Positions 35,134-43,794 of a stretch of 64,000 nucleotides of DNA are shown one piece after another. This DNA comes from Pedobacter sp. Leaf250 (GTDB lineage: Bacteria; Bacteroidota; Bacteroidia; Sphingobacteriales; Sphingobacteriaceae). Below the pieces are notes generated by a model. The model was given only the letters and a program-made list of their open reading frames with translations. It made no database searches and was not told where the DNA came from. Numbering within the stretch: the stretch's first letter is position 1; every line of letters starts with the position of its first letter. The stretch spans positions 1 through 64,000 of the forward strand of contig NZ_CAKLBU010000016.1 of NCBI RefSeq assembly GCF_920984735.1, in the 5' to 3' direction. Position numbers and translations under genes: made by a program.

Positions 35134-35301
35134 TTATTTCGAGGTAATGCTTTTAAAAATCATTGCCATCTGCCCTAACTCCTGATTAAAGAATGGCTGT
35201 ACAAATGAAAAAATTACAGCTAATATAAAAGCTGCTATTATACAATAAAAACTAGCTTTAGCGCTATATTCCATTTGATCAGGTCGTCTGCCTTGTTCCA
35301 T
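35134..35301 (-). CDS. Small single-membrane-span hypothetical protein
   Basis: From ATG at 35301 the product has 55 residues; the frame extends to a TTG 21 codons upstream that would add an odd hydrophobic stretch. It has a polar N-terminus (MEQGRRPDQMEYSAK) and one membrane helix (FYCIIAAFILAVIFSFVQ). It resembles short uncharacterised inner membrane proteins; I recognise no family. It is convergent with the DUF4142 lipoprotein gene. Confidence 0.5.
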   Translation of the reverse strand: MEQGRRPDQMEYSAKASFYCIIAAFILAVIFSFVQPFFNQELGQMAMIFKSITSK

Positions 35302-35405
35302 TCCAGAATTAATTATTAGGGATATTGAATGAAAGACAAAAGATATCACAATTTGTTTGCTCAACTGAAAAATATTCTAACACTATTTTAATATTATTAA
35401 AAATT

Positions 35406-35762
35406 ATGGCAAAAAACACTACAAATAAACCGTATAACCTCTTAATTGAAGGACTTAGCGCAGCAGGAATGGGTTTAGGAATTTATTTAACAAAACCTAC
35501 CATAGAAAAAAGATTAGCCAAAAGTGTAAATCTTGCCGATTCCAGCTTAAGTAAAACTTTATCTCATAAACCAGAAAACAGGTTTTTAAAACCCCTGACA
35601 TTTGAATTAGCAGGTTTGGGCGGAATTGCAGCCTATCGTTTTTACAAAGGATTAAGAAAAAATAAGAAAGCTAATATTGTAGAAGGAATATTTTTAACAT
35701 CAGTTTTGGCAGCGGCAATAATTTATAGAGCCAGCATACCTAAAAATCGCATAGTAAGATAA
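35406..35762 (+). CDS. Hypothetical membrane-associated protein
   Basis: From ATG at 35406 (MAKNTTNKPYNLLIEGLSAA) the product has 118 residues. It has three short hydrophobic stretches: IEGLSAAGMGLGIYL, FELAGLGGIAAYRF and GIFLTSVLAAAIIY, separated by basic segments. It looks like a small inner membrane protein; the family is unknown to me. A TTG-initiated extension from 35325 is not convincing. A hairpin follows 11 bp after the stop. Confidence 0.6.
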   Translation: MAKNTTNKPYNLLIEGLSAAGMGLGIYLTKPTIEKRLAKSVNLADSSLSKTLSHKPENRFLKPLTFELAGLGGIAAYRFYKGLRKNKKANIVEGIFLTSVLAAAIIYRASIPKNRIVR

Positions 35763-35772
35763 AAAACTACAG

Positions 35773-35797
35773 GGGACATTTAAACGTTAAATGTCCC
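35773..35797. terminator. Hairpin between convergent genes
   Basis: Arms GGGACATTT (35773-35781) and AAATGTCCC (35789-35797) pair perfectly, with A/T-rich flanks on both sides; likely a bidirectional terminator although the T-runs are short. Confidence 0.55.
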
Positions 35798-35802
35798 TAA
35801 AT

Positions 35803-36084
35803 TTAAGCTTTTTCGATAGTGGAATACCAGTTGAGTGGATGAGACCTTAAACTCATTCCATCGCGTTCTACATGATATAAAATAATTGGGATGGTAAAAT
35901 CAATCATCCGTTCTACCTTTTTTGATAACCTACCTAAAAAATCAATACTGGAAATACCTTCTTTAAGGTGAACGTAAATCACCGTTGGTGTTTTAAATTC
36001 GAAACGATCAATCATTCCTGGCCATTCGTTCCTAATTCGATTGAGGAAATTAGGAATTTTAACGTACTCTAAATTTCTTTCCAT
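35803..36084 (-). CDS. Hypothetical protein
   Basis: The start is taken at ATG 36084 (MERNLEYVKIPNFLNRIRN), giving 93 residues; a TTG frame to 36144 is longer but less natural. The chain alternates short helices and strands (TPTVIYVHLKEGISSIDFLG, FTIPIILYHVERDGM) and has neither a signal peptide nor a membrane segment. I recognise no family. It lies alone between two signalling regions. Confidence 0.55.
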   Translation of the reverse strand: MERNLEYVKIPNFLNRIRNEWPGMIDRFEFKTPTVIYVHLKEGISSIDFLGRLSKKVERMIDFTIPIILYHVERDGMSLRSHPLNWYSTIEKA

Positions 36085-36285
36085 AATTAAGAATTTGATT
36101 GTCTTAAAATAACAAATCCATTTTATTATAACTAGGAAAATCAATAACTCAACAACTTTTTTACAATGGCAAATATGATATTAAATTAGCATTAGAGCGT
36201 AGTTAACGTAATTTATAACGTATTTATACACTCGCTTAAACAGGGCAAATGGATTAACTTTATCCCCTAAACCAACCAAGCACTA

Positions 36286-36648
36286 ATGCCTAAACGAATC
36301 TTAATATTGGATGATGACCGTTCTAACGGAGAGGCGCTGGGCATGATTTTGGAACAAGAAGATTTTCTTATTCGTTGCATCTTTTCTTCTATTGATCTAT
36401 ATGAATCATTAAATAATTTCGATCCACATATTTTATTTTTAGATATCTTATTGGGTGAAGAGGATGGGAGAATACTATGTAATGAAATTAAAGATAGGTT
36501 AGAAACAAATAATTTACCAATTATCCTGATATCAGCAATGTTGCCCAATCAAATAGAAATGGTTCCATCAAAAGCCGACGGTATTATTTGTAAGCCTTTT
36601 GATATTAATGAAGTAATTGCTATGACTAAAAAGTTTCTATTGAAATAA
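36286..36648 (+). CDS. Receiver-only response regulator
   Basis: The 120-residue protein is one CheY-like receiver: ILILDDDRSNGEALG with the acidic pocket, the phosphoacceptor Asp in ILFLDILLGEEDG, Ser in IILISAMLP and Lys in GIICKPFD. No output domain follows. It is more divergent than the pair at 27363 and 51840. The sensor kinase and NarL-type regulator just downstream on the other strand are possible partners by location only. Confidence 0.88.
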   Translation: MPKRILILDDDRSNGEALGMILEQEDFLIRCIFSSIDLYESLNNFDPHILFLDILLGEEDGRILCNEIKDRLETNNLPIILISAMLPNQIEMVPSKADGIICKPFDINEVIAMTKKFLLK

Positions 36649-36770
36649 AAATTGTCGATAGATAAACTCATTTATCATTACAAATTTTGAATAATCAGTA
36701 ATATTCTATTGAAGCAAATGAGCTATACATTACCGTTAAAAGTATTAATACGCAATAAAATACTGAATTT

Positions 36771-36807
36771 AAAAAAGTCCAATTTTCTGACTCGAAAATT
36801 GGACTTT
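36771..36807 (-). terminator. Intrinsic terminator for the NarL-type regulator gene
   Basis: Perfect 14-bp arms AAAGTCCAATTTTC (36774-36787) and GAAAATTGGACTTT (36794-36807) are followed on the minus strand by a T-run (36771-36776), just after the stop of the regulator gene. Confidence 0.9.
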
Positions 36808-36809
36808 AA

Positions 36810-37460
36810 CTAGATGGCGTAGCCGTTTAATATAGAAAAACGAACCAATGCCGCTGTATTTTTGCAACCTGTTCTATCAATAAGTGCTTGCCTTAAACCT
36901 TCAACAGTTCTTCTGCTTAAAAAGAGTTTATCGGCCATTTCCTGATTGGTCATCCCCTCACCTATTAACTTTAAAACACTTAACTCTCTCTCAGAAAACT
37001 GTAGGCGATGATTTTGCTCTGGCGAAAGCATAACAAGCTGTTTATTAAATCTTTCCAAGATGGAAATACATAAACTTGATGAGATATATTTATGTCCTTT
37101 CATTACATGCTGAAGGCAAAACATTAATTCATCGGCATCTACACTCTTTAATAAATATCCATTTGCACCCGCCAAAAAAGCGTTAGATGGATATTTTTCA
37201 TCCTCCAATACACTAAGCAATACAACTTTGAGGCTTTTAGATTTCTTTTTGATCAATGGAATCATTTCAATACCATCTATCTCGGGCATCATTATATCCG
37301 ATAAAATGATATCAGCCTGAATACCAGCATCTATTAAATTGAGTAATTCTCTTCCATTAGCAACATCGGCCACAACTTCAACCGACTCGTATTTATTCAT
37401 AAGTGCGGTAAGCGACTCACGCATTAAGTGATGGTCATCTACCAGGATTATTTTGATCAT
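36810..37460 (-). CDS. NarL/LuxR-type response regulator
   Basis: The 216-residue protein has an N-terminal receiver (IILVDDHHLMRESL, phosphoacceptor in ILSDIMMPEIDG at about residue 56, Ser in VVLLSVLED, Lys in YLLKSVD) and a C-terminal LuxR-type HTH (FSERELSVLKLIGEGMTNQE, then MADKLFLSRRTVEGLRQAL). It binds DNA as a phosphorylated dimer. The PAS-containing sensor kinase gene lies 89 bp upstream on the same strand, so the two probably form a two-component pair. Confidence 0.93.
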   Translation of the reverse strand: MIKIILVDDHHLMRESLTALMNKYESVEVVADVANGRELLNLIDAGIQADIILSDIMMPEIDGIEMIPLIKKKSKSLKVVLLSVLEDEKYPSNAFLAGANGYLLKSVDADELMFCLQHVMKGHKYISSSLCISILERFNKQLVMLSPEQNHRLQFSERELSVLKLIGEGMTNQEMADKLFLSRRTVEGLRQALIDRTGCKNTAALVRFSILNGYAI

Positions 37461-37549
37461 AAACCAAATATAATTGAAGGAAATTGATTCAGAAAATAGT
37501 GTGTTTTCGGAATGCCTTAATCTGCCATGGAATGCCTCAATTAAAGTAT

Positions 37550-38626
37550 TTATTTGGGTAATTCTACATAAAATGTAGTTCCCTTTCCAGTTTCTGTTTC
37601 AAACCAGATTCGGCCATCGTGAGACTTAACTATGTTATGTATAATGCCCAAACCTAAGCCACCAGAATCGCGTCCAACTAAGCCCGCTCTAAAACCCTGC
37701 TCTGCCCTTTCAAATAACGTCGATCTCATTTCTTCTGGTATTCCTCTACCATTATCATGAACAGAAATAATTACCGAATCACCTAAATCATTCGCTGTAA
37801 TGCCAATGGTGCCATTTTCATCAGTAAACTTTATTGAATTAGAAATCAGATTATTGATTACCTGCAAGAATTTCATCCCATCGAGGGGTAAATAAATTTT
37901 ATCTTTATTGCTACTGAATTTAAAATTACGAACCTGGCTTAATCTTGATCTCCGGTAGTAACGAAGGGCATCTTTCAATTCCCAAACAAGCTCCAGTCGA
38001 TCTTTCTTGAGCTCCACCACATTACTTTTAATAAATTCATGATTAATTACACTTCTAATCAATCGCGTATTCCTATCGCACATATCTGCGATGAAATTTA
38101 AAGAACGTTGCAAACTTTTATCACCAGTTTTTGCGATTTCTTTCTCCATTGATGAAGCCGTTAACTTCATCATTCCCAAAGGCTCCTTTAAATCGTGTGA
38201 TAAAACTTCGAGTGTAATATTCTTACGGTAATTAATTTGCTCGATATGCAGTTTATTATGACGCTCGACAGTAATATCTTCAGCTATTCCACAAATTATT
38301 GTACTCTCGTTATTAAATGGATACAAACTAACTTTAACATATTTCTCTCTGGAATTTTCAAAGCCTAATCGAAATTCATACTTTTTAGGCTCCATATCTT
38401 CTAAACATTCTTCGTAGCACGATACAACATGTTCTACATCATCCTTATAAATTTTATCTAAAAACAAATGCGGTTTGTGGAAAAGGGCTTCCTTTTCTAT
38501 TTCCCAAATATTGGCCAAACCAAAATTTATGTAGGTAAAATTTTCAGTTTGCAAATTGTAGATGAAGTAACCATCATTAGCACTTTCCCCAATTTTACAG
38601 AATAAATCATTACTTATCTCTTTCAT
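37550..38626 (-). CDS. PAS-domain sensor histidine kinase
   Basis: I take ATG 38626 (MKEISNDLFCKIGESANDGY); an ATG 14 codons earlier at 38668 is possible. The protein has one PAS domain (YFIYNLQTENFTYINFGLAN, about residues 20-120), a HisKA helix with phosphoacceptor His (EVLSHDLKEPLGMMKLTASS) and an HATPase_c domain (NNLISNSIKFTDENG, HDNGRGIPEEM, DSGGLGLGIIH). There are no membrane segments, so it senses a cytoplasmic signal, possibly redox or small ligand. Partner: the NarL-type regulator downstream on the same strand. Confidence 0.92.
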   Translation of the reverse strand: MKEISNDLFCKIGESANDGYFIYNLQTENFTYINFGLANIWEIEKEALFHKPHLFLDKIYKDDVEHVVSCYEECLEDMEPKKYEFRLGFENSREKYVKVSLYPFNNESTIICGIAEDITVERHNKLHIEQINYRKNITLEVLSHDLKEPLGMMKLTASSMEKEIAKTGDKSLQRSLNFIADMCDRNTRLIRSVINHEFIKSNVVELKKDRLELVWELKDALRYYRRSRLSQVRNFKFSSNKDKIYLPLDGMKFLQVINNLISNSIKFTDENGTIGITANDLGDSVIISVHDNGRGIPEEMRSTLFERAEQGFRAGLVGRDSGGLGLGIIHNIVKSHDGRIWFETETGKGTTFYVELPK

Positions 38627-38817
38627 TTGGCTGTGTATTAATTTGGCATTAGAGCAAAACTTGAACATGAATTATCCAAAATGGTTTTATTAATTTTAAA
38701 AAAAATAAATGATTTTTATCATTCCCATTTAAAATTTATTCAAAAATAAACTACGTGATGAGTTTTAGCTAAACAATTAAATTTATACTTATTGTAAAAC
38801 CATTTAGTTTTCATTTG

Positions 38818-38825
38818 TAGCTTTG
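38818..38825 (+). promoter_or_regulatory. Bacteroidota -7 promoter element TAGCTTTG
   Basis: TAGCTTTG matches TAnnTTTG and lies four bases before the ATG of the DUF6965 gene; a TTG about 23 bp upstream (38792) could belong to the -33 element. Confidence 0.5.
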
Positions 38826-38829
38826 CAAC

Positions 38830-39048
38830 ATGACGATGCAAGAACTCCAGGAGCTAGAAGATTTTTTTACCAAAGCAGGAAAACAACCTGTACCTATTTT
38901 TTTAAACCAAGCTACTGAAATTACAGATTATGATCATTTTTTGCAAAGTCATTTCCAACCTTTAAAAGCCAATCTTACTTCAAAAGTAAATCAGCCACTT
39001 ATCTATCGATTGAAAACACTTAAGTTAATCATTGAATCGAATGCCTAA
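38830..39048 (+). CDS. DUF6965 family small protein
   Basis: The 72-residue protein (MTMQELQELEDFFTKAGKQ) matches the DUF6965 pattern I recall from Sphingobacteriaceae: an ELEDFF helix, a PxxIFLNQATEITDYDHFLQ segment and a final helix with YRLKTLKLI. It is cytoplasmic and of unknown function. The promoter element is four bases from the start. Its end lies 1 bp from the stop codon of the convergent SelW-like gene. Confidence 0.65.
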   Translation: MTMQELQELEDFFTKAGKQPVPIFLNQATEITDYDHFLQSHFQPLKANLTSKVNQPLIYRLKTLKLIIESNA

Positions 39049-39049
39049 G

Positions 39050-39328
39050 TTATTTGCGATCGGTATGCCCTAAATCCATACCAGGACTTATATGATCGCG
39101 AACCAGTTTTTTTAATTCTTTAATTTCTGGAAAACGCTCCATCGCTTTGCGATCAAAAACCAATTGATCATCAATAGAGATAAAAAATGCGCCACTAACT
39201 TCACTTGGAATTAATAAAACACCTTTAATTTCACCAGTAAAGGTATTTAAAAGTTCTTGCGCCATATATGCCGAACGCAACATCCATCCACATTTGGGGC
39301 AATATTCTATCGAGATTGTAGGTTTCAT
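39050..39328 (-). CDS. SelW/Rdx family thioredoxin-like protein
   Basis: The 92-residue protein carries the SelT/SelW/SelH (Rdx) fold with the redox motif CPKCGW at residues 10-15 near the N-terminus, followed by YMAQELLNTFTGEIKGVLLI and SGAFFISIDDQLVFDR. Both positions of the CxxC are Cys (no selenocysteine TGA). Such proteins are small cytoplasmic thiol-redox proteins of unknown partner. Length is right for the family. Confidence 0.88.
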   Translation of the reverse strand: MKPTISIEYCPKCGWMLRSAYMAQELLNTFTGEIKGVLLIPSEVSGAFFISIDDQLVFDRKAMERFPEIKELKKLVRDHISPGMDLGHTDRK

Positions 39329-39477
39329 AGCACCAATATAGAAATATCTTTTTGATGGGCATTTTTAGCATAAAATTATATCCATAAACACACCAGCTAA
39401 TTTTTTAATATAGATTTAAAAAATTTCCAACTATATTGGCAACAGTTGGTTATTGTAATCAGTATTATCCATTTTTT

Positions 39478-41565
39478 ATGACGAAAAATATCTTTATAGC
39501 ATCTGCAGAGCCCTATACCGGAAAATCAGTAATCGCATTTGGCATGATTAATATGCTCTTGGCTAAAACCCAAAAGGTAGGATATTTCAAGCCCATAATT
39601 GCACAAGAGGATCCAAATCAAAAGGATGAACATGTAGAAGCAATGCTTGATTATTTCTCATTACCCATTCGTTATGAAGATGCTTTTGCTTTTACCCGGC
39701 AGGATATGCTTCACCAGGCAGAAGATAGTGGAACAATTATTAACACCATCATCAGTAAATATAAAAAGCTAGAAGACAACTACGATTTCACGGTAATTGA
39801 AGGCAGCGATTTCTTAGGCGAGGGCAGTGCTTTTGAATTCGAATCGAACGCCTTAATGGCGAAAAACCTGGGTGCGCCTGTATTAATCGTGGTTTCTGGA
39901 AAAGGTAAAACTGCTAGTCAGTTGTTTAAAAGTGCCATTAACATTTATCGCAATTTCTTGTTAAGAGATGTTCAGGTTTTGGGTGTTGTGGCTAACATGG
40001 TTAATCCAGAGGAAGCTGAACGGATTAAACAAGCATTAACCAATCAATTGCCACCAGAATTATTGATCGCAGTGATTCCTATAGAAAGTGGTTTGCAAAG
40101 TCCAACCATGAAAGAAATTGCGGCAGCTCTGGATGCTGATATTTTATTTGGTGCAGATTTGCTCGATAACCAGGTTGATAATTTTGTAACAGGAGCAATG
40201 ATGCTGCCTAATTTTTTAAGGCACATTAAAGATAACTTGTTAATTGTTACACCTGGCGATAGAGGCGATATTATAATTGGTTCATTGCAGGCTAATCTTT
40301 CTGCTAATTATCCAAAAATTGCTGGGATTGTACTTACAGCAGGCAGTTTACCCGATGAACCAATGATTAAGCTAATTGAAGGTTTACAAACCATTATCCC
40401 AATTATTGCGGTGCAAAAAGGGACTTTTGAAACTACAACAACTATTGGTTCTATCCATTCTAAAATTACTATTGATAATAAAAAGAAGATTGAATTAGCC
40501 ATAGATATTTTTGAAAAACATGTTGATTTGAAGGCGCTTGATGATAAAATCATCACATTTAGCTATCAGGGAATAACGCCTCACATGTTCCAATATCAAT
40601 TGGTAAAGTGGGCCAAGCGGGAGAAAAAACATATTGTACTTCCTGAAGGAAATGATGAACGGATACTAAAAGCTGTAGAAAAGCTAATTGCACAAGATAT
40701 TGTAGACATTACTTTATTGGGCGATCCACTGGAAATTGGAAATTCTATAAAGAGATTAGGCTTAAATTTAGATGTAAATGCCATTCATATTTACAACCCT
40801 GTACTTTCCGATCAGTATAATTCTTATGTAGACACCTTACACGAGTTACGCAAAGCCAAAAATGTGAATATGGAAATGGCTCGTGATATGATGACCGATG
40901 TATCTTATTTCGGCACCATGATGGTGTACAAAGGCGATGCCGATGGAATGGTTTCTGGCGCAGTACATACCACACAGCATACCATCCGCCCTGCGTTGCA
41001 ATTTGTAAAAACCCGACCAGGTGTATCAGTGGTTTCTTCGATATTTTTTATGTGTCTGCCAGAACGTGTAGCCATTTTCGGCGATTGTGCGGTAAACCCA
41101 AATCCAACCGCACAACAACTTGCAGAAATAGCCATTTCATCAGCAGAAAGCAGCGCCAAATTTGGTATTGAACCAAGAATCGCGATGTTATCTTATTCTT
41201 CGGGCACTTCTGGTGAGGGGGAAGATGTAGAACGGGTAAGGGAAGCAACCGCAATTGTAAGGAAAAGATATCCGGAATTAAAAATTGAAGGTCCTATTCA
41301 ATATGATGCAGCGGTTGATCCAATTGTTGGACGCCAAAAAATGCCAAATTCGGAAGTTGCCGGAAGAGCGAGTGTATTGATTTTCCCTGATTTAAATACA
41401 GGAAATAACACTTACAAGGCAGTGCAGCGTGAGACCGGTGCTTTGGCTATTGGCCCTATGTTGCAAGGTTTAAATAAGCCCATCAACGATTTAAGTCGCG
41501 GCTGTACGGTCGACGATATTTTTAACACGGTAGTAATTACGGCAATCCAATGCCAGGATTTATAA
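39478..41565 (+). CDS. pta: Phosphate acetyltransferase, long form
   Basis: From ATG 39478 (MTKNIFIASAEPYTGKSVIA) the protein has 695 residues, the usual long Pta. The N-terminus is a P-loop dethiobiotin-synthetase-like domain (ASAEPYTGKSV), the middle a DRTGG domain (LLIVTPGDRGDIIIGSLQAN), and the C-terminal 330 residues the catalytic PTA domain (HIVLPEGNDERILKAVEKL, SGAVHTTQHTIRPALQFVKT, PNSEVAGRASVLIFPDLNTG). It converts acetyl-CoA and phosphate to acetyl phosphate. The acetate kinase gene follows after 7 bp. Confidence 0.96.
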   Translation: MTKNIFIASAEPYTGKSVIAFGMINMLLAKTQKVGYFKPIIAQEDPNQKDEHVEAMLDYFSLPIRYEDAFAFTRQDMLHQAEDSGTIINTIISKYKKLEDNYDFTVIEGSDFLGEGSAFEFESNALMAKNLGAPVLIVVSGKGKTASQLFKSAINIYRNFLLRDVQVLGVVANMVNPEEAERIKQALTNQLPPELLIAVIPIESGLQSPTMKEIAAALDADILFGADLLDNQVDNFVTGAMMLPNFLRHIKDNLLIVTPGDRGDIIIGSLQANLSANYPKIAGIVLTAGSLPDEPMIKLIEGLQTIIPIIAVQKGTFETTTTIGSIHSKITIDNKKKIELAIDIFEKHVDLKALDDKIITFSYQGITPHMFQYQLVKWAKREKKHIVLPEGNDERILKAVEKLIAQDIVDITLLGDPLEIGNSIKRLGLNLDVNAIHIYNPVLSDQYNSYVDTLHELRKAKNVNMEMARDMMTDVSYFGTMMVYKGDADGMVSGAVHTTQHTIRPALQFVKTRPGVSVVSSIFFMCLPERVAIFGDCAVNPNPTAQQLAEIAISSAESSAKFGIEPRIAMLSYSSGTSGEGEDVERVREATAIVRKRYPELKIEGPIQYDAAVDPIVGRQKMPNSEVAGRASVLIFPDLNTGNNTYKAVQRETGALAIGPMLQGLNKPINDLSRGCTVDDIFNTVVITAIQCQDL

Positions 41566-41572
41566 ATAAACC

Positions 41573-42769
41573 ATGAACATTTTAGTCATCAATTCAGGAA
41601 GTAGCTCTTTAAAATATCAACTTTTTAAAATGCCAATAAAAGCCCCGATCTGTAGCGGATTGGTTGAACGCATTGGTATTGAAGGATCATATATTAAACA
41701 TACTTTATTTAGCGGAGCAGAAAAATTTGTAACAGAAAAAACCGATTTTATTGCTGATCATGGCGAGGGTTTGAATCAGGTATTGGCTTTGCTAACCGAA
41801 GGAGAACAAGCGGTGATTGCAAGTCCGGATGATATTGCAGCCGTAGGCCATCGGGTAGTTCATGGAGGAGAGCATTTTTCAGGTCCAACGTTGATTACCG
41901 GGGAAGTGAAACATCAAATTAAAAAACTTTTTTCACTTGCTCCGCTTCATAATCCGGTTAATTTAAAGTGCATCGAGGTGGCTGAACAAACTTTTCCAAA
42001 TGCAAAGCAAGTGGCTGTTTTTGATACCGCTTTTCATCAAACTATCCCGCAACAGGCATTTCGATATGCAATTCCCGATCAGTACTACATAGATCATGGC
42101 ATTAGAGTTTATGGCTTTCATGGCACCAGTCATAAATATGTAAGCGAGCAGGCCATTAAATGGCTGGATAAAGGAGATTCGAAAATCATTACCATCCATT
42201 TGGGTAATGGTTGCAGTATGGCAGCCGTTCGTGATGGAAAATCAATCGATACAAGCATGGGATTTGGACCTTTGAGTGGCCTCGTTATGGGTACACGCTC
42301 TGGCGATATCGATCCGTCGGTTATTTTTCATTTGATTGAACATGCGGGTTACAGCTTAGATCAGTTAAGTACTTTGTTCAATAAACAATCTGGTCTATTG
42401 GGTGTAGGTGGCTCGAGTGATATGCGTGATATCGGCAAACTTGCTGTTGAAGGTAAAGATGGGGCAATCCTATCGCTAGAATTATATGCCTATCGCATCA
42501 AGAAATTTATTGGTGCTTATGCTGCCATTCTAAATGGTTTGGATGCCATTGTTTTTACGGCGGGTGTTGGAGAAAATGATAAATCTATGCGGGCAGCAGT
42601 TTGTAATGAACTAGATTACCTAGGCATTAATATGGATCAAGAAAGTAATTTGAAATATACAGGCGGCATTGTTGATGTTAGCTCTAATGAATCGAAAGTG
42701 AAAATCTTGGTTATTCCAACCAATGAAGAGTATGAAATTGCACATCAATGCTTTGGATTATTAGCATAA
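41573..42769 (+). CDS. ackA: Acetate kinase
   Basis: The 398-residue enzyme has the acetate kinase signatures NILVINSGSSSLKYQLF at the N-terminus, VGHRVVHGGEHFSGPTLIT, FDTAFHQTIP, YGFHGTSHKYVSEQA and TIHLGNGCSMAAVRDG, MGFGPLSGLVMGTRSGDIDP and FTAGVGENDKSMR. It transfers phosphate from acetyl phosphate to ADP, yielding acetate and ATP, and works in reverse for acetate uptake. It forms an operon with pta and is followed by a terminator. Confidence 0.97.
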   Translation: MNILVINSGSSSLKYQLFKMPIKAPICSGLVERIGIEGSYIKHTLFSGAEKFVTEKTDFIADHGEGLNQVLALLTEGEQAVIASPDDIAAVGHRVVHGGEHFSGPTLITGEVKHQIKKLFSLAPLHNPVNLKCIEVAEQTFPNAKQVAVFDTAFHQTIPQQAFRYAIPDQYYIDHGIRVYGFHGTSHKYVSEQAIKWLDKGDSKIITIHLGNGCSMAAVRDGKSIDTSMGFGPLSGLVMGTRSGDIDPSVIFHLIEHAGYSLDQLSTLFNKQSGLLGVGGSSDMRDIGKLAVEGKDGAILSLELYAYRIKKFIGAYAAILNGLDAIVFTAGVGENDKSMRAAVCNELDYLGINMDQESNLKYTGGIVDVSSNESKVKILVIPTNEEYEIAHQCFGLLA

Positions 42770-42773
42770 AATA

Positions 42774-42814
42774 AAAAATCCCTCATCAGAAATTTTTACT
42801 GAAGAGGGATTTAT
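42774..42814. terminator. Terminator after ackA
   Basis: Arms AAATCCCTC (42776-42784) and GAGGGATTT (42804-42812), with A- and T-rich flanks, lie between convergent ackA and the VOC gene and can serve both. Confidence 0.8.
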
Positions 42815-42817
42815 AAA

Positions 42818-43195
42818 TTAAATTTCTAACACGGATAAAATATTGCCAGACGGATCTTTGAACCATGCAATTTTTGGACCCTGTGCCCCTTTCGAAATTC
42901 CTTTCTCATTGGTTTTGATATATTCCGAATCGTATTGTTCGAATTTTATGCCCTTTGAAATCAGTTCATCGACGGTTTCATCAATATTCCCGACAGGAAA
43001 ATTCAAAACCGTAAAGGTTGCTGGTTCATGATTATCTTTTGGATACAGCATAATATTTTCGGCACCATCGATTACCAATTCTAGTATACCCATTTCTCCA
43101 ACTTTGGTTTTTAATCCAATAGATTCATAAAATGCTTTTGCTTCTTCTATATTTTTTACAGAAAAAGAACTAAATGCTTTGCTTGTTTGCAACAT
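42818..43195 (-). CDS. VOC family protein (cytoplasmic)
   Basis: The 125-residue protein is one VOC domain with FSSFSVKNIEEAKAFYESIG, MGILELVIDGAENIMLYPKD, FTVLNFPVGNIDETVDELIS and WFKDPSGNILSVLE. It has no signal peptide, unlike the VOC protein at 15463. Several canonical metal ligands are changed (the first His is Ser in FSVKN), so it may bind a ligand rather than catalyse a glyoxalase reaction. Family substrates vary widely. Followed on the same strand upstream by a DinB-like gene. Confidence 0.83.
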   Translation of the reverse strand: MLQTSKAFSSFSVKNIEEAKAFYESIGLKTKVGEMGILELVIDGAENIMLYPKDNHEPATFTVLNFPVGNIDETVDELISKGIKFEQYDSEYIKTNEKGISKGAQGPKIAWFKDPSGNILSVLEI

Positions 43196-43239
43196 GATTT
43201 AAAAAATTAGTTAAACAATATGTAGAGTGTAGTATTCAG

Positions 43240-43716
43240 TTAGCTTTTCCAGGCACCGATTAACCTTCTTATCACAACAATTTCTGCAATGTGATAAGCA
43301 TTATGATCGGCTATTTGCAATGCTTCACGTAGAAGAGTTTGCCCCTGCCCATGTGGGATTTCGTTGTAAAGATTTTCAGTTTCGATCAATTCAATAAATT
43401 CCAATAGATCTTTTTCAATGCTGGAAATAGTTTTATTCCAGGCTTCCTCATTTTCGGGTGCAGTTTCTATAGGCCAATATTCATCCGGCCATTTCGGCGA
43501 TTGATGATTTCCATCTTTACTAAATTCCAACATATCCCATTGTGCAATCCGAATGTGTTCCGCCAGCTGCCAAATACTATAAGGTAAATTTTGAGGTTTT
43601 TGTGAAACTTGCTCCAAATTTAAATTGGCGATTGCTTCTGTTAAACCGACATGCGCTCCGCCTCCACTTAACAATTTTTTGAGTTCGTTGATGAGGATTG
43701 AGGTATGATTTTCCAT
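43240..43716 (-). CDS. DinB-like four-helix protein
   Basis: From ATG 43716 (MENHTSILINELKKLLSGGG) the protein has 158 residues. It follows the DinB/YfiT pattern: SIWQLAEHIRIAQWDMLEFS with the first His, ETAPENEEAWNKTISSIEKD, and ALQIADHNAYHIAEIVVIRR with the HxxxH pair. These three histidines form a divalent metal site. DinB proteins include thiol-dependent S-transferases and have unknown roles in many cases. The gene is divergent from the PLP enzyme at 43795, and EgtB, encoded nearby, contains a related DinB-like N-terminal fold. Confidence 0.85.
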   Translation of the reverse strand: MENHTSILINELKKLLSGGGAHVGLTEAIANLNLEQVSQKPQNLPYSIWQLAEHIRIAQWDMLEFSKDGNHQSPKWPDEYWPIETAPENEEAWNKTISSIEKDLLEFIELIETENLYNEIPHGQGQTLLREALQIADHNAYHIAEIVVIRRLIGAWKS

Positions 43717-43783
43717 GAGCTTTATTAATGTGCTATTAAATAACAAAGTTGAAAGCGGATGGTTTGGAGTTGCAATTTTCTAT

Positions 43784-43791
43784 TACTTTTG
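43784..43791 (+). promoter_or_regulatory. Bacteroidota -7 promoter element TACTTTTG
   Basis: TACTTTTG matches TAnnTTTG three bases before ATG 43795. A TTTG at 43763-43766 may be the -33 element. The position supports starting the PLP enzyme at 43795 rather than at ATG 43759. Confidence 0.6.
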
Positions 43792-43794
43792 AGT

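Noticed and set aside
40044-41254. Minus-strand open frames opposite pta
   Set aside because: Shadows of pta; no independent features.
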